Assembly: GCF_050436995.1 (NCBI RefSeq)
Contig: NC_134755.1
Coordinates: 3,783,001-3,847,000, forward strand
Length of the DNA stretch: 64,000 nucleotides
Source of the DNA: Anticarsia gemmatalis
Lineage: Eukaryota > Arthropoda > Insecta > Lepidoptera > Erebidae
Reading direction: 5' to 3'
Made by a program: the position numbers and the translations under genes. Positions within the stretch are counted from its first letter, which is position 1, and each line of letters begins with the position of its first letter. Shown in pieces: positions 25,505 to 38,753 of the stretch. The notes beneath the pieces were generated by a model that saw nothing but the letters and a program-made list of their open reading frames with translations, was not told where the DNA came from and did not search any database.

Positions 25505-28500
25505 CTACTTTATATGAGTTTCACAGTTTACAAGAGAAGCATTAGCTTTTCGTTTAAAATATTCACAAGCAGGAACATTTATAATGAGTTCGGAGTCGAA
25601 TGTTTTTACACGTGGAGAAGAGTTGACATTTACTTTGTAACTGCATTGATAATCCAGCTCATAGAGTTCAAAGTTAGTTAGCTGTGAACAATAGAAATGC
25701 ACATTTAATACAAATGTACCAAAGTTTTTCATACCAGTTTAATAAATTGTTTCTTAATAGTAAGAAATAAATATTTGGTGAATGGGTAAGTGCTGCCTTC
25801 TCATTACATTACGATGTTTAACATAATATCTGCAACTAAAAAAAATGTTTCATTGGGTACTATTAACTCAATACGATATAACGTGAATCCATCTCGTAGT
25901 CAGATAGATTTGATCACAAGAAAATAAAAAATTGCTATGAGTAACGAAAAAGTAACATGATGCTTATTTTCGTAAGTTGCTAAAATCCCGTTATTATCCG
26001 CTGGCAACACTTTTGGTTTGCCGCTTATTTTATGTGTCTCTAACTTCAGAGTAGTCAATTTGAATTTTCTGCGTAATAATATTTCCATGATTTTTGAAGT
26101 TTTTTTATTTTACGATTATTGGTTAAGGTAAGCATATTATTATGTTTCAATACTTATAATTATAATTATTTTTTTTTACTAAGGCAATTATTGGCAAAAC
26201 CATGTTTGTATTTAATCATTACCTCTGTAGTGGCTGATAAACCATCTTTTCGTAGTTTACGCGGATTGTTGCATTTTATTGCTTGCCAGTGCACATAATA
26301 TCTGAAAAATAAAATAATTAAATAGTTGCATGAAAAAACTTAGCAAATCCGTAAATGAAATAACTTACATATACATAGATAGGTAGCTATAAAACATTAT
26401 TCCATTAGGAATAAAAATCCAGTTAGAATTAAAATTTCTGATGGTCAAGCGACGAAGCGACACGATATCGTTTTGGTTCATAAAAGTTAGGAACTGAATA
26501 TATTATTTTATGTTGCCGGCATTTTGATCCGTTATAATTATGACGAAATCATTCTTCGGAGGTTGAATATGGGCAAGCAAGGGTGCTTGCCCATATAGTT
26601 GCCTTTGCGGAGTGAAGAAATTCAGAAGAGACCCTTTGACGTTATAACGCATTTATATTTACCGTCCAGGCTGCTCGTAGACATTCGGAATGGGCTGCCA
26701 AGATATTCTCGCCTTCAATTTGTTGTTATACCAAATTAATTTATTTAGACTGAGACCCTTGATCTTCTTCATTTCTCGTCTCAATGGCGCTGGTTCGGGT
26801 TCTGCAACACAGTAGACTTAGTTACTCTCTATGAATCCATAAAAAAATCATGGCATCTGACATCTTGAGTTTTACTTAGTGTATTTAATTATGCCTATAA
26901 AACAGTAGTAGGTACCCGTTTCCACTACTTTCTTCTACTTTTCTGAGTAAATATCTTTTGTATTAGCAATAAAATTAGAATTTTCGACATTCTATTTGAT
27001 CATTATCATAGATTTGCCATTACTTTGTCGAGGCGTAGTAGTAGAGATAAGAGAAAAAAATGGTTTCCATCGTCAGTTATTTTTATAGACGAATAATTTT
27101 GTCATATAATGTATGGAAAATCTATCGAAAATGTCACAGCTATTCATGGAATAATGTTATCTGACGTTGGGGAAAAATGGGTTCAGCGTTATTTTTTCTG
27201 GTTGAGCTTTTTTAGGTTGAATTACCTGGTTTTGCATTGTTAGTTGTGTTGTAGAATATGGACGCTTTATCGCTCCGAAGTTTACCCAAACCGTATTGAC
27301 TGATCGTTTGGACTTGTAAGAAATACATCGAGTTGGGCAACAAGTCACTTATTTCGATGGAATTCTGATCCTGTAAAAAAGTTCATATTATTATCGATTT
27401 AATATTTCCCCTTCAACAATTTTTACTACGAACGCCCATTTCTATAAATCGTTAGATACCTTAGGAACGGTTTGATGGTTGACTAGCACGGAATCCAGTT
27501 CTCCCCCTAAGCCTTTAACTCGTCTGCTCCAAAACACTTTATAGCGCATTACAGGAAGGTCGGAATTTGGCTCCTTCCATTCCAACTTGACTGTTACCGT
27601 ACCTAAAATAAATTAGCTGTCAGTCAGGAAGTTCCGTAACACTCAATATCAAAGAAAATAATTGATATATTACGTAACAGTCGATTATAGTTACATAAAA
27701 ACATTTCCGAGGAAAGTTCTATGGAAATTGTATTCCATTGGTCATTTTGTAATATCGTCTAGATGTAGGGCAACTTGTCGCTGTGTGCGTTGTTCCAGTC
27801 TATTTGATGTTCATTGTTGAGAAATAAGTAATTTTAAATCTCACAATCAGACTTGGTACTTACCGTTGTTGACTCGTAACGGGCGTACTTTTAGCTTTTT
27901 TGGTGCTGGTGGAGGACGAGGGCCGCGGCGAGGTGTGAACGGGGCACTTGGCGCTGAGAACCCTCGAGTGCCCGCCGCACTGACTGCAGCCACTCGAAAT
28001 CGATACCACCGGCCGGGTTTCAACGCGTTACGGAGCGATGCTTTCGTCCTGTTGAATAAATTCAATTTATACATTTCCTTACAGTTTTAGCTTCCGTAAC
28101 TGTCTGGTTTTCCCAGGAAGTTTTCTATCCGTTGATTGCAAAATGCTAGAATGACTTAAGTAGTAAAACCCTAATTGCCACACGATACACCTGAGCATAC
28201 ATACGATTAACCCCACGAGGTACCGATACAATTTATGCTGTCGTAACATGCAGAGTTTGTAAGTTATGAGCAATAACGATTTTAATGAGGGCAATAGAGC
28301 CTTACGGGAATTATTATAAAGACTATGTTGTACCTATCAATTTATCGATCGCGACCCATTTCAAACATAACCAACGGAAGCTTGTTACCAATTTAAATCC
28401 TTAAAAGTATCATTTAAGTTTTGCAATAGTAAGACTAAATGTTAAAAATAAATTAAAATGTCTTAGTCATAAAAAAGCCTTTCAAAACATACCACTTTTA

Positions 28501-31500
28501 TTTAAAATTGCCGCTTTAAAAAGAAAGCAGCAGAAAATATTTTGTACTTTTTATTTCAGTGCTTTGTGTATTGTTGGCGGCGCAAAGCGGTTCCTTGTTA
28601 CCACTAATTAACAATATTCTCTAGTTTTTGCCTTCATCATACTAAAATGCAGAACAAAAGAACATTGAACGTTAAAACGTTACCTTTGCGTGAGAAACGC
28701 GTGGTTTCAAATTATAGAAATTTTCACTATTACCTTCTTTCAATAGTGTAATTACCGTATGAGTAGATAAATGCAAAAGTGTAGTAAATTGCTATTCTTA
28801 TTGCACTTAGTGCTACGTCTATAATTACTTGGATAATAGCCGCTGTTTGACTGGCTTCTGGAATAATGCATGGCGATGTTTCATTTGTCTGTTTTGCTTC
28901 TTACGCTTCTACATAAATAGTAAGATAATGTTTTCTTCCAATTTATGGAGTAAGCTTTTTATGCCCGGATTCTGAGTACATTTAGCAGTAGTTTATCTAT
29001 TTAAAAGCGTTTTTTTATAAGAGCTTAAACGCTATTGAATAGATAAACTACCGCTTAATGTACTCAGAAACCGGTGGTAAGTGAAATTGAGTTTGTTATA
29101 GAATCACGAACGTTGTGTTGGCTTTATAAGCTGAAACTACGATGCGTGTAATGCTAGCAAACAACAGGTAATTATGCAACCAGAGATAGTAAGGCAAACC
29201 GCAGCTGTAAACACCTATTCATATAATATGCGGTAATCGCTACCCGAGCCGATACCGAAGTGGCATGTACCTACCCACTATCTATTGTGATAGGTGTATA
29301 AACTATCTGTAGCGTGGTTTTCTAGAGTCGGTACTATCGAGTATCGAGAGTTTGACGCTAAGATTTACTGCAAAAAGGCCCGCGAGAGCAGGATAAATTT
29401 TCATAAAATTTCTCTATAGTGGTTGTTGTTACTCGATAGCGGTAGAGATTCACGCTACTGAACACTGAACATGCTTTTGACTGAACTGACTCAATAGATG
29501 TTTATTGTTCCTTAACAGTGGGATGACTTAGTCATTCCATTACGAAAGTAATATAGTAACTACCTATCGTGTACAAAACAAATAATAATGAATTGGTTTT
29601 TACAATTTATTACTTGCTATCTTTTGTGTATGTAATATAATTTCTCAGACTGTTTACAAATCATGTTGATACTTAAACCGCATAATTACAAGCATAATAA
29701 AAAATAATATACTTTTGATTACGGTTTCATCATCCATTACGACTCATTTATCAAAAACCTAGAAATATACGTACTTATTAGTTCGTAAAAGTAAATTCCA
29801 GTCTCCAAGTCTCATTTCTTCATATTTAGGCCCGAGGTGGTGTTGTTCTTCTAGCACGTAGAAGACAGGACCTGGCACTGCTCTCGCTGCATCTCCTACT
29901 CCATCGGTCCAGCGGACGACAACAGACCTTTTCTTTTCTTTAGCCTCTTCTAATATTGGCATAGCAGGGAGACCTGTTAATGAACAAATTGTATCATTAT
30001 CTGGAACTACCTGGCTCATTCGATATATACGAACATTACAAGCAAAGATCGCCTGACCTCTGCAGCTATCGGGAATACAGATAACCTAGTTGGATTACTA
30101 TCTCGTCTTCAGCCTTCCGGCTGCTTGTAACGACTTATCTATCCGCCGGAACATTCAAACTGTATTTCCTTTTGAAACGACCAAAATACGTGTAAGAATA
30201 AAAATAAAAGTGAACAATTATAAAACAAAAAAGAGTTTGGCTGATCATTAACTTTTTTTCTGGCGCTTCTATTTTTTTCTCTGGTATAGAAGGCTCATTT
30301 TTAAAATGATTAATGGCTGTGGCCTATTGAACGAGCCTACAACCTACCCTAACAAGCTTAAAGATAACTGAGATAATTTATAACAAAAACTTTACGCATA
30401 TAATTAGGTACGGTCCGTGCCCTAGTTTTTTTTATGTTTTCTAGAAACGACGTTATCTTATCTTCAGAATATTTTCTCCTTACCTGGTATGGTCAAAAGG
30501 TCGATAGGTTCACTGCAAGTAGACCCGCAGTTGTGATGGCAGCATCTTTGCGTGCCGTCACATTGCGAGTCTGTGTTACAAGCTGTTACACATGCTTCCT
30601 CCCACTTCGGAGTGTCTGACGCTGGGCAAGTTCCCGGTTTCTTCTCATTAGCACGACATTGGGATTTACACTGTTGACATAAATAAATATTTACATTCCG
30701 ATTAATGCTTCTTTGATCTCTCATACTCATGCTAATTACGTCATTCAAGTCGCTGTCAATTTGCGTAGGCATATAGGCTACACTGTAACAGTATATAACT
30801 GTTTCTTTCTAGTAGAAGACTATGTGTAATTTAAGATATTTATTGTTTATAAATATCAAAGTTATCGTTCATAAATACCAAACAAAGACGGTCAGGAAAT
30901 GACTCAATAGTAAGCAATAAGTATTGTCATACATCAGTGCATTTTTAAATCTTTAAAATACCGACTATTGTTTAAATAAAAAGGGGCATTTGTTCTGCTT
31001 TTTCTGCACTGTCTGGAATATTGTATTACTATTGTAGCTTGAACGCAAAAAGTATAGTTGCATTGTGAATAGGGGCATTCATTTAGCGATTTAGTCTCAT
31101 TAGCTTCACACAATTAGCGGATACATAGCACATACCTGCACGAGTGCAATGTCACTAGGTACCTTATGGCAAATTGTTTTTAGATAACTATTAAAACTCT
31201 AAGATTATTTGGCATTTTTGTTGTTAGAGCTTTTGTTATATGTTATGTAGAAAATTAGTATTTATAATTACGGCAAATGTACGGTACTACAAATATGCCA
31301 CCAGTTTGCCGCTAATCATAACACAGGTTCGGCAACCAATCGGTAAGCCACAAACAGATTGCCTATCCGAAAAGTTCCTCGATCGTTACTCATAACGATT
31401 ACTTTCGAGTGAGCGCATTAAAATCTATTATTGCTTTAAAGGTGTTTTTCTATCTCTTACCCTATTATAATGCACCATGGACCAAAATCCCTTGCTTAAA

Positions 31501-32859
31501 CCAAACTCTATCAAAACAAAAGGGTTATAAGTGAACTCTAAAACAGGATAGTTAATTATCTTCATTCTGAAAGAGGAAATTCATTAGCCGTAGTCAATTA
31601 TAAATAACGAGATTACTTTAGTTACTCTACATTTTATTACCTCCATGGTCTCGGCTATCATTTTAGTAGTTTCGTTGTTCGTCACGATTAAAGATAATAT
31701 CATGAATCTTTTTAGATCCTTTGACATTTCTGGTTTTATGTCACATCGTAAAAGAGGTATTACGAGCAAAAACAAATGGAGATCAGTCTCTGTTAACTGC
31801 CGTAAACGCAGAAAAAAATCTAGCTCAGGACTTGAAACTCGTTAAGTCCTGACGATCAAAATGCGATTGTCTTTTGTCACTACATCTCGTCGCACAATTT
31901 TTATACCTTGATACAAACCCGCATAATTAGTTTTTGCGGTTGTGAAATTAGCACAATGTGCCCTTTTTAGGAGCGCGCCAGTTAAGCTTTGCGGTTAAAT
32001 AACAAGCTGGTGAACCGCAGTATTATTTTTGTCAACTACTCGCTGCAATCTCGATTGTATTCTGTTATACGTTCATTTCCAATTTTTTATGCCTTGTTTA
32101 TGTCTGTACTACTAAGAATTCGTTAAATCATGATCGCTGTGACAGCTTGGTAAACATTTTTTTCTAACTGCACTAGAGTAAACGTTCTGGCATCTACATG
32201 TTACGTTTTTTGTGGATTAACATAAGCATGCAATCTTGAATGTCAAGATACCTATAATTTTTTCAGTGAGCACATTGAACTTTGATGATACAGTGCGACA
32301 TTTTCGAGCACCTATTTCGTGGTATATATTCAAGGTGATTGGGTTTTTAGAATACGTAACGTAATTATTATTGAATCGATTGTTTACTAACGACATCCTC
32401 ATTGTGACGCAAGTACATAGATTGAAAAAATATTCGCGATACTATACCAAAACTTTTTTGGTGTTTATTAGAAGTGTTAAAACGGATCGTAACGACTTTA
32501 ATGGTTTGTTATGAACAGAAAAAGTCAATATTGAAAAGGGAATGTTCAATCAAAGTGCCGACGGAATGATAATAAAATTCGGGCGGAACAACTGTTGCAT
32601 ACCAATGCGATGGCGTGAACAATATTAAACATTGCAATTGCTGGTACAATAGACAGCTACTAAAACTATGAAACTTGAATAATATGACAACACTTACCTG
32701 TGGTTTTTCTTCCTTAGTTCTTTCAATACACATAAGATCACATCTGATCTTATACAGAGAGTTCGATTGTGATTTTGTGTACCTTTTTGTTTTAGACAGT
32801 ACCATGGGGATGAGGCACACAACCACCAACACTATGAACACTTTCCCGTACATTTTCAT
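25505..32859 (-). CDS. Kal1: Anosmin-1 (Kallmann syndrome 1 / Kal1) orthologue, secreted WAP plus fibronectin III protein
   Basis: Nine exons on the minus strand: 32859-32698, 30670-30484, 29973-29775, 28048-27864, 27602-27460, 27370-27226, 26801-26663, 26301-26223, 25681-25505. They give 1416 nt, 471 residues plus stop; every phase agrees. Anosmin-1 is an extracellular-matrix protein acting in neuronal and epithelial morphogenesis. Residues 1-22 form a signal peptide (MKMYGKVFIVLVVVCLIPMV start). Cys-rich residues lead into a WAP domain with eight cysteines (69, 81, 85, 91, 97, 98, 102, 106). Fibronectin III modules follow, at roughly 118-245, 253-345 and 350-450; SDLPVMRYKVFWS closely resembles vertebrate anosmin. 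N-glycosylation sequons occur at NTT, NSS and NAS. The protein is shorter than human anosmin-1 (about 680 residues), with three clear FN3 modules rather than four. An in-frame upstream Met (MTLSVSKT) would put eight residues before the signal peptide and is less likely. The 3' end is about 1.7 kb upstream of the CASK start. Confidence 0.93.
26567..26596. repeat. Perfect 13-bp hairpin in Kal1 intron 7
   Basis: ATATGGGCAAGCA at 26567-26579 pairs exactly with TGCTTGCCCATAT at 26584-26596 around an AGGG tetraloop. It sits between Kal1 exons 7 and 8. The arms are too short for a typical microRNA precursor. Confidence 0.8.
28965..29074. mobile_element. 110-bp foldback MITE in Kal1 intron 3
   Basis: The ends CCGGATTCTGAGTACATT (28965) and AATGTACTCAGAAACCGG (to 29074) are inverted copies, and the complementarity continues through GTAGTTTATCTATT on the left and its inverse AATAGATAAACTAC on the right, so each arm is nearly 50 nt with a short loop. 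This is the form of a very small inverted-repeat transposon. No transposase is encoded. It lies in the 1.7-kb intron between Kal1 exons 4 and 3. Confidence 0.75.
30671..32697. other. Kal1 intron 1 (2.0 kb)
   Basis: AT-rich intron between the signal-peptide exon and the WAP exon. Only short open frames without motifs are present, and I see no distinct repeat. Confidence 0.75.
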
Positions 32860-34680
32860 TGTTTTTGAAACACTTAATGTCATTCAAAACTAATTATTAA
32901 ACACTTAACATCTGAAATTAAAGTGAATATTGCAACATTAGTTAAAAAAAAATTTTGTCTACTTTCGGCACTTATTATTCGCGCTTTGTTATGTTTACTT
33001 ATAGATGGGAACTGCCTTTTTTTAAAGTAAACTTCGAAATCAGGTCACTTTTTTCAAAAATTAAATTACTAAGTAGTAATCTGCAAACCCGTGTTTGGGT
33101 GCTGTAATTTTTATCAAAAAGTCTGACAGTGTTTCCAAAGAAAGGTTATCGACTTTAGATAACAGTGACATGTGCATTAAAATTCAAACACGAATCAAAA
33201 AAATCTGATAATTATTATTTGTTAATTTGTATTTATATTTGAGATCTAGCTACTTTTGCTTTCGAAATTGCTCGAAGAGCGGTAAAACAAACAAAAAACG
33301 GAATTGTCATGAAGGAGCTCTAGTTTCTTAAAAAAATGTGCATAAAATAATCTTCTTTTATGAACTGAATCATCACATCATCAACAATGAAAACAGTGTG
33401 CCACTGCTTTTAAAACGAGTAAAAGTTTCAATTAACAGAGTTCAGCGGTTCCCATCCAATTAGCGTGAGCCAAACAAAACAAAGCACTGCAATAATATCC
33501 ACCTCAACAAATCTATCATCAATACGAGAATCGATTAAAACCGTAACATATCGAGTCCTTCCGAACTTGTGTCATCGACCTCCCGAAGTTTTTGGAAAAT
33601 ACATTTGCAGTTCGCGAGTGTATCGTTTGAAATGCGCGGTAACACTGCGGCGCGCGCGCATACTCCACCGATCCGTGCGTTTGCTTCATTAATACACATC
33701 GATGATGCTTTCCTGTCTGTACGACGATGACGGAAGGCTGCTTTTACCGAGCCGGTTTCCTAATTGAAAAAATTCACAGCGTCTTCCTGGACAAACAGTT
33801 GCTATTCGATAGTCGACATTATGTCTGCAACTGTTTCGTGAATTGTAAACAGTTAGCGATTTAATTGCACATGCATGTGCTGGAATGTTAAGTAGCGAAT
33901 ATTTTTATTCTACATACGTCTTTAAACCGTGTTAATAGTGTCTATATTAGGATGAAGTATTCTTGTTCTTTAATTGTTCAAGTAGATATAAATAAAAATG
34001 ATCTAAAACAATATATTTACAAATGTAACGGAAATAAACATATCGGAAATTAATTACATGATTGAAACAACAGTTAGAATAATTCTTGGTAACCAAAACG
34101 TTTCGTGAGCCGACTTACCTCAACATCTATGTAATAACGTGGTCTGTTTCTAAGAAAAGCCGTTCACGCGACTTCACCGAATTGAACCAAAACAATCGAT
34201 TTAATTAGGCGTTCGTTTTTAAAAGCTAATAAAACAAAATGGCGAAGATAAATCGTTCACAAAGAAGCTAAGGATTCAACGACCGGTTGATTGCTCTGTG
34301 CGTATGTGCAGGCCGGATGCCCTTCGAGAGCTTAATTAGAGTTTCTGTAACCAATGCATGTATAAGTACCGTGTTTGTACTTACGATTAAATATTTTGAT
34401 ACTTTATAATTACGTGTGAAATAACAAACGAAAGGAATAATAACATTTGCATTGTTTTATGTCGTTTTATTTACATTGAAAGTAATATGTTGTACTGACA
34501 TAGTAGCGTTATTACTGTATAATGTTTAAATATGAAGTTTATGTTGGAAAGTTTCAATAATGAGGACTAGGTTACAATGTACGTTTATTGTTATGTTTTC
34601 TTGTTAAGCGATAGTGATTGTTTGGTTAATCTAAAAAAGATACTGGAAATAGAGCCCCGATTTACCGAAGCTTTACTATG
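32860..34680. other. Region upstream of Kal1 coding start
   Basis: This should contain the Kal1 promoter and 5' UTR. A short CpG-dense patch near 33630-33690 (GCGGCGCGCGCGCATAC) stands out and could mark a promoter or non-coding first exon, but nothing in the sequence fixes the transcription start. Confidence 0.4.
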
Positions 34681-34686
34681 ACACTG

Positions 34687-34719
<33 letters not shown>

Positions 34720-34915
34720 CAACTCCCGCACTAAGAATTGCTCTTGTGTCGCGGGGACTTTTACAAACATACAAACAACGGACACAAAGCACAACCAGAC
34801 CCGAAACAATTAGTTGTGGATCGCACAAATAATTGTCCCGTGTGGGAATCGAACCCACGACCTCCCGTTGCAGTGGTATCGGCGTGACGACCTAAACCAC
34901 TGCGCCACGGAGGCA
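34687..34915 (-). mobile_element. tRNA-derived SINE, minus strand, with long poly-A tail
   Basis: Read on the minus strand it starts TGCCTCCGTGGCGCAGTGG (A box at 34891-34907) and has a B box GGGTTCGATTCCCAC at 34842-34856. A non-tRNA body follows, and it ends in about 29 A residues (poly-T at 34687-34715 on the plus strand). The long uninterrupted tail suggests a relatively recent insertion. It resembles the SINE families known from noctuid moths. Confidence 0.88.
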
Positions 34916-36027
34916 GTCGAGCATTTTCACGCATTTTCATACAAAATCGTTCGTATTCATTGTCTTCAGGGTAGACTAGCCCTTAACCTGTCACAAAAGC
35001 TTTTTCTCACACGCTCTGTCAAGCAAAAAATATACAGTCGACATACGTAATCCAATATGATTATAATAACTATACGAAGCCACCATAATCACGGCCATTA
35101 TTCATATCAAAAGATATTAAAACAATTATTAAAACCGGATGAATGGAAAATAAACGTACGTTTGTTATTAAGACTTCGAAGATACATAAAGATATTTTAT
35201 TGCTAAAATGTGATACCCAAATAACGTCGAGTCGATCAGTGGCTCAATTTAAACGTGCAGAGGCAATAAAACTCGGATTTTTATTTATTAAAACGATGCT
35301 CCTCAATTTACGCTATAAAGGTAAATATTATAGCAGTAATAAAATTAAGAAGTTAATTTACAGTTTACGGTTTCAACTTTTATTTTGCAATTATATTTTT
35401 ATATAAGAAGTGTTGATAACAATGGCACAATCAAAAGATGTTCGAAAATTTGCAGGGGCTTAAATCCGACAGAGATAACGATAATTTGATTGAAGTCCGG
35501 AACAAAATGTTACATTGACAACAAGACAGCCAATAACAGTTAGGCATTTTTTTCTGTTTGGAAGAAACTTGCTGAAATATTGTCGTTAATAGATTCAGCA
35601 AATAAAATAAATACATGTTTGTACAAATAACTTTATGTGATCTATTGCGATTTTTTCCGATAAAATTCCTTTCATATTCTATTTACATAACTACTACTCT
35701 ACATATTTATTGAAGAAAAAATCACGACATATTAAATAAATCGTAAGGAAGTAAAGTGATTTTTCAAAATAATTTTCAATTTATGTAATGTGCGTGTTTC
35801 AGTTTCATTAATTTAGTTTTTGGTTAATCGATTACAGGGTAAAAGCGTTATGTTTCAGCAACGAAAGTAATGCACGTAACTGCATCTTACACAATGTACC
35901 ACCTTATTTGGTAAGAAACTGCAACTGTAAGAGGTTCTATCATAGTTATGTATTTTTATTACGAATCGATAAATTATGGAAGTAATGATTGGATTTCCTG
36001 TTTTTTTTTTTAACTTGATGACTGTAC

Positions 36028-36195
36028 AGCCTCCCTGGCGCCGTGATTAAGGTAGTCGCCACGGCATCAGTGTGTTGTGAGGCCGTAGGTTCAATTCCCT
36101 TCCCGAAGCAAGTTGTTGTTTCGGGTGAGGTTGTACTTTGTGTCTGTTGTCTTAGTGAAGGAGTTGTAAAAGTACCTATCTGAGAAGTTGCTAAT
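36028..36195 (+). mobile_element. tRNA-derived SINE, plus strand
   Basis: It begins AGCCTCCCTGGCGCCGTGATT and carries a B box GGTTCAATTCCC at 36088-36099. The body, with TTGTACTTTGTGTCTGTTG, is similar to the SINE at 34687-34915. A T-rich tract precedes it; the tail is not clear. Confidence 0.75.
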
Positions 36196-37584
36196 ATAAT
36201 CATTATAAATGGTAAATGGGTTGCTACAAAACGGACAGAAGCGACGAGGCGAAATGTAAGATTCAGTACCTGTTTATATTATATTATCTGCCTTATAGTT
36301 TCATCTATACAGATAAATTAAATGTATCCTACTCCACAAATCTTATTTATTTCGTAATTAAGTTAGAAGTTTCAAGTCGTTCCCAACATCAATCAACCTA
36401 ACTTAATAGATAAACACACGTTTCAGTTTTCTTTAACAATAAATTATATAATTTTTATGTATTTTTGTAAATAATAGTGGCAGTTAATAATAAAATTAAT
36501 TTGAAATGCGGGTAGTTAAACACGCTATGGCAATTAATTTTAACTGAATGAGCCATAAAGTGTCTTTTGATCTGATATAAAATATACACGTCATGTAAAA
36601 ATCACTTATACTGTTACATACCCTTTTTAAAGTTTAAATTAGTAAAAACTACACACTTTAACTTCCAAATAACTTTTAAACGTAATCACTGGTAAAGTAT
36701 TGATAAAAACTATCCTATGCCATATGCATAGTATTGTTAACAGTTAAAAGTATTTTTAAGTATTATTTCATAGCTTTTTTTCCCACTTTGTAGTTCAGAT
36801 GAAAATTATTAGACGTAGCTCCAAAAACCGAGTTAACATGTTTACTACAAGTCAAACAACTGTTGTTAATAATAGTGTTTGTTAGTCAATTAACTTTTAC
36901 GTTGATCTGCCATTCCCATTCAGGTACTGAAGTTGATTGTCGCTGTCTGTTTACAAACATACTCGTACTATCACTGTTACCGGATCAAACAAGGTCTTAT
37001 TACAAACTTGTTTATCCTCACACAAGTTCCCATACCTTCCTCTCTAGGAATAAACTTGAAATTCTTATCTTTATTTCATTAGCGACGGTTCATTAATCAC
37101 TTCTTAAGAAACGCCTTCGTGACTAAAATAATCTTTGCTAAACGAGACCCCGAGACACGACTGTGGCGACAGTTACTAGCGAAATTAGAAAAGCATAAAT
37201 TTACTTTAATTACCTATTAAATAGAATATTTACTTCATTTCTACGTTCTATAAACGAAAACGTTTCGCCTCTTTTTATTGTAGTGAACTTATAAATACAG
37301 AAATTTGCATTACACTTTAATCGCTCAATGACTTGATTGTCAATGAGAGTTTTTGAGTGTATCTAATATTTTTTGCTCACAAGTTTGACGTCAGTAGTAC
37401 TTTTTATCAATGAAACAGTAAGCAAAATGTATTGTAAGCAACAAATTGCTTGCGGCACTACCTTTATCTACTATTCTTGTACTTTCAACAATGCTCCGAA
37501 AATAGACTTTACAAAATGTTGACTCAAAATTAATTGGAAACTGATTGTACTCGAGTTATTTATAGAATACAATACGATTGAACT

Positions 37585-37660
37585 TACGTGACGTATTGTA
37601 CGGGTTCGTATCGAAGCACTTCTCGTTTCAGTGTCCCGCCGCGTTAGGACGAAGACCTGA
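37585..37660 (-). other. Possible non-coding or unassigned exon
   Basis: On the minus strand a stretch of higher GC is bounded by an acceptor-like GTGGCTCAG (about 37655) and a donor-like CAC|GTAAGT (about 37588). An open frame runs through it, but no family is recognised and it does not connect in frame to a known exon. It could be an untranslated exon of Kal1, which lies downstream on this strand, or chance. Confidence 0.2.
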
Positions 37661-38599
37661 GCCACTTGTAAGAATCTAAACAATAAAGTGCGCACAAAAC
37701 AACTTTACTAAGGGTTTATTCCAATCAGAGAAAATAATAAGGATTCCTTATGCCTTTGTTCTTTATCGTTGTAGATTCTTTGAATATTTTCATAGAACAT
37801 ATAAATACGATAATGCTACAGGATGTTGTAGTAGGTCTTTGATGTAAAAGACATATAAAATTACATCTAAATTAAATACACCATTGGATAATCCAGGTTT
37901 TTATATTTAGCAGAATTTATTTTAAAACAATCGTTTATCAATTGGTTTCACAGGTTGACAATTCTTTTGACATACAAGCCAAAATGTAGAAGAAATGAGA
38001 CAAACACGCATTCAATGTAAATAAATGTGTTCATAAATGGACCACTCACAGACGGTCATCTGATTCCATACTTAGCAGAGCTTGTATATGATAACTGAAA
38101 AATATACTTGGACGCTTCTAATTCACGCAAATTCTTGTCCATAACAAATAAAAATAAATAAATAACAAATAATGTTTGAGAAAATTCTGTTTATCGTTAT
38201 GTCTTCGTTCAGAATACGCTTTACAATGTACCTACCTACACAGATTCATTTCATTGATAAAAGTTCAAGATGTTATTATAGATGAATCAGAACGTTTCGT
38301 ATTACAGCTTGAGTGTTTCTTTCATTCAGAGGCGATTGATGCAATTATAATCTATAAAAAAGATAACAGTTCAATGAACTTGCTTATTGAGTTATAAACA
38401 ATGAGTAAGCTTTTAAGACTTTGTAAGTGTTCGGTTTAAACAAAGATTCTTTGAAAAATATACGTCTACTGTGGTACGTGTTTCATTAAAAAAAAATCAT
38501 ACATAATATCATACGCCTATTGTATTCCATAGTGTCGTGTACTTATGTTTCGCCATAAATTATGTTAATCCTATGTAATACGAGTCTATTTCCATTTAC

Positions 38600-38753
38600 G
38601 GGGCAGGTCACAAAACTCCGGGGTACCATTTTTGCGAAATACCTATTTAAATATAAATTAGACCAGACCAATAGTACTTGCCCGACCCAAGAATCGAACC
38701 CAAGTCTTCACGATCAATAGTGGTATTCAATACCGACCTGACCACAGAGGCAA
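38600..38753 (-). mobile_element. tRNA-derived SINE, minus strand
   Basis: Minus strand: TTGCCTCTGTGGTCAGGTCGG start near 38753, then a B box GGGTTCGATTCTTGGG and a body ending with CCCCGGAGTTTTG near 38610. It is diverged relative to the copy at 34687-34915. Confidence 0.7.

Noticed and set aside
32509..32883. 124-codon frame reading through Kal1 exon 1 into the intron
   Set aside because: Only the first part up to the GTAAGT donor is coding; the rest is intron. The upstream Met would place extra residues before the signal peptide.
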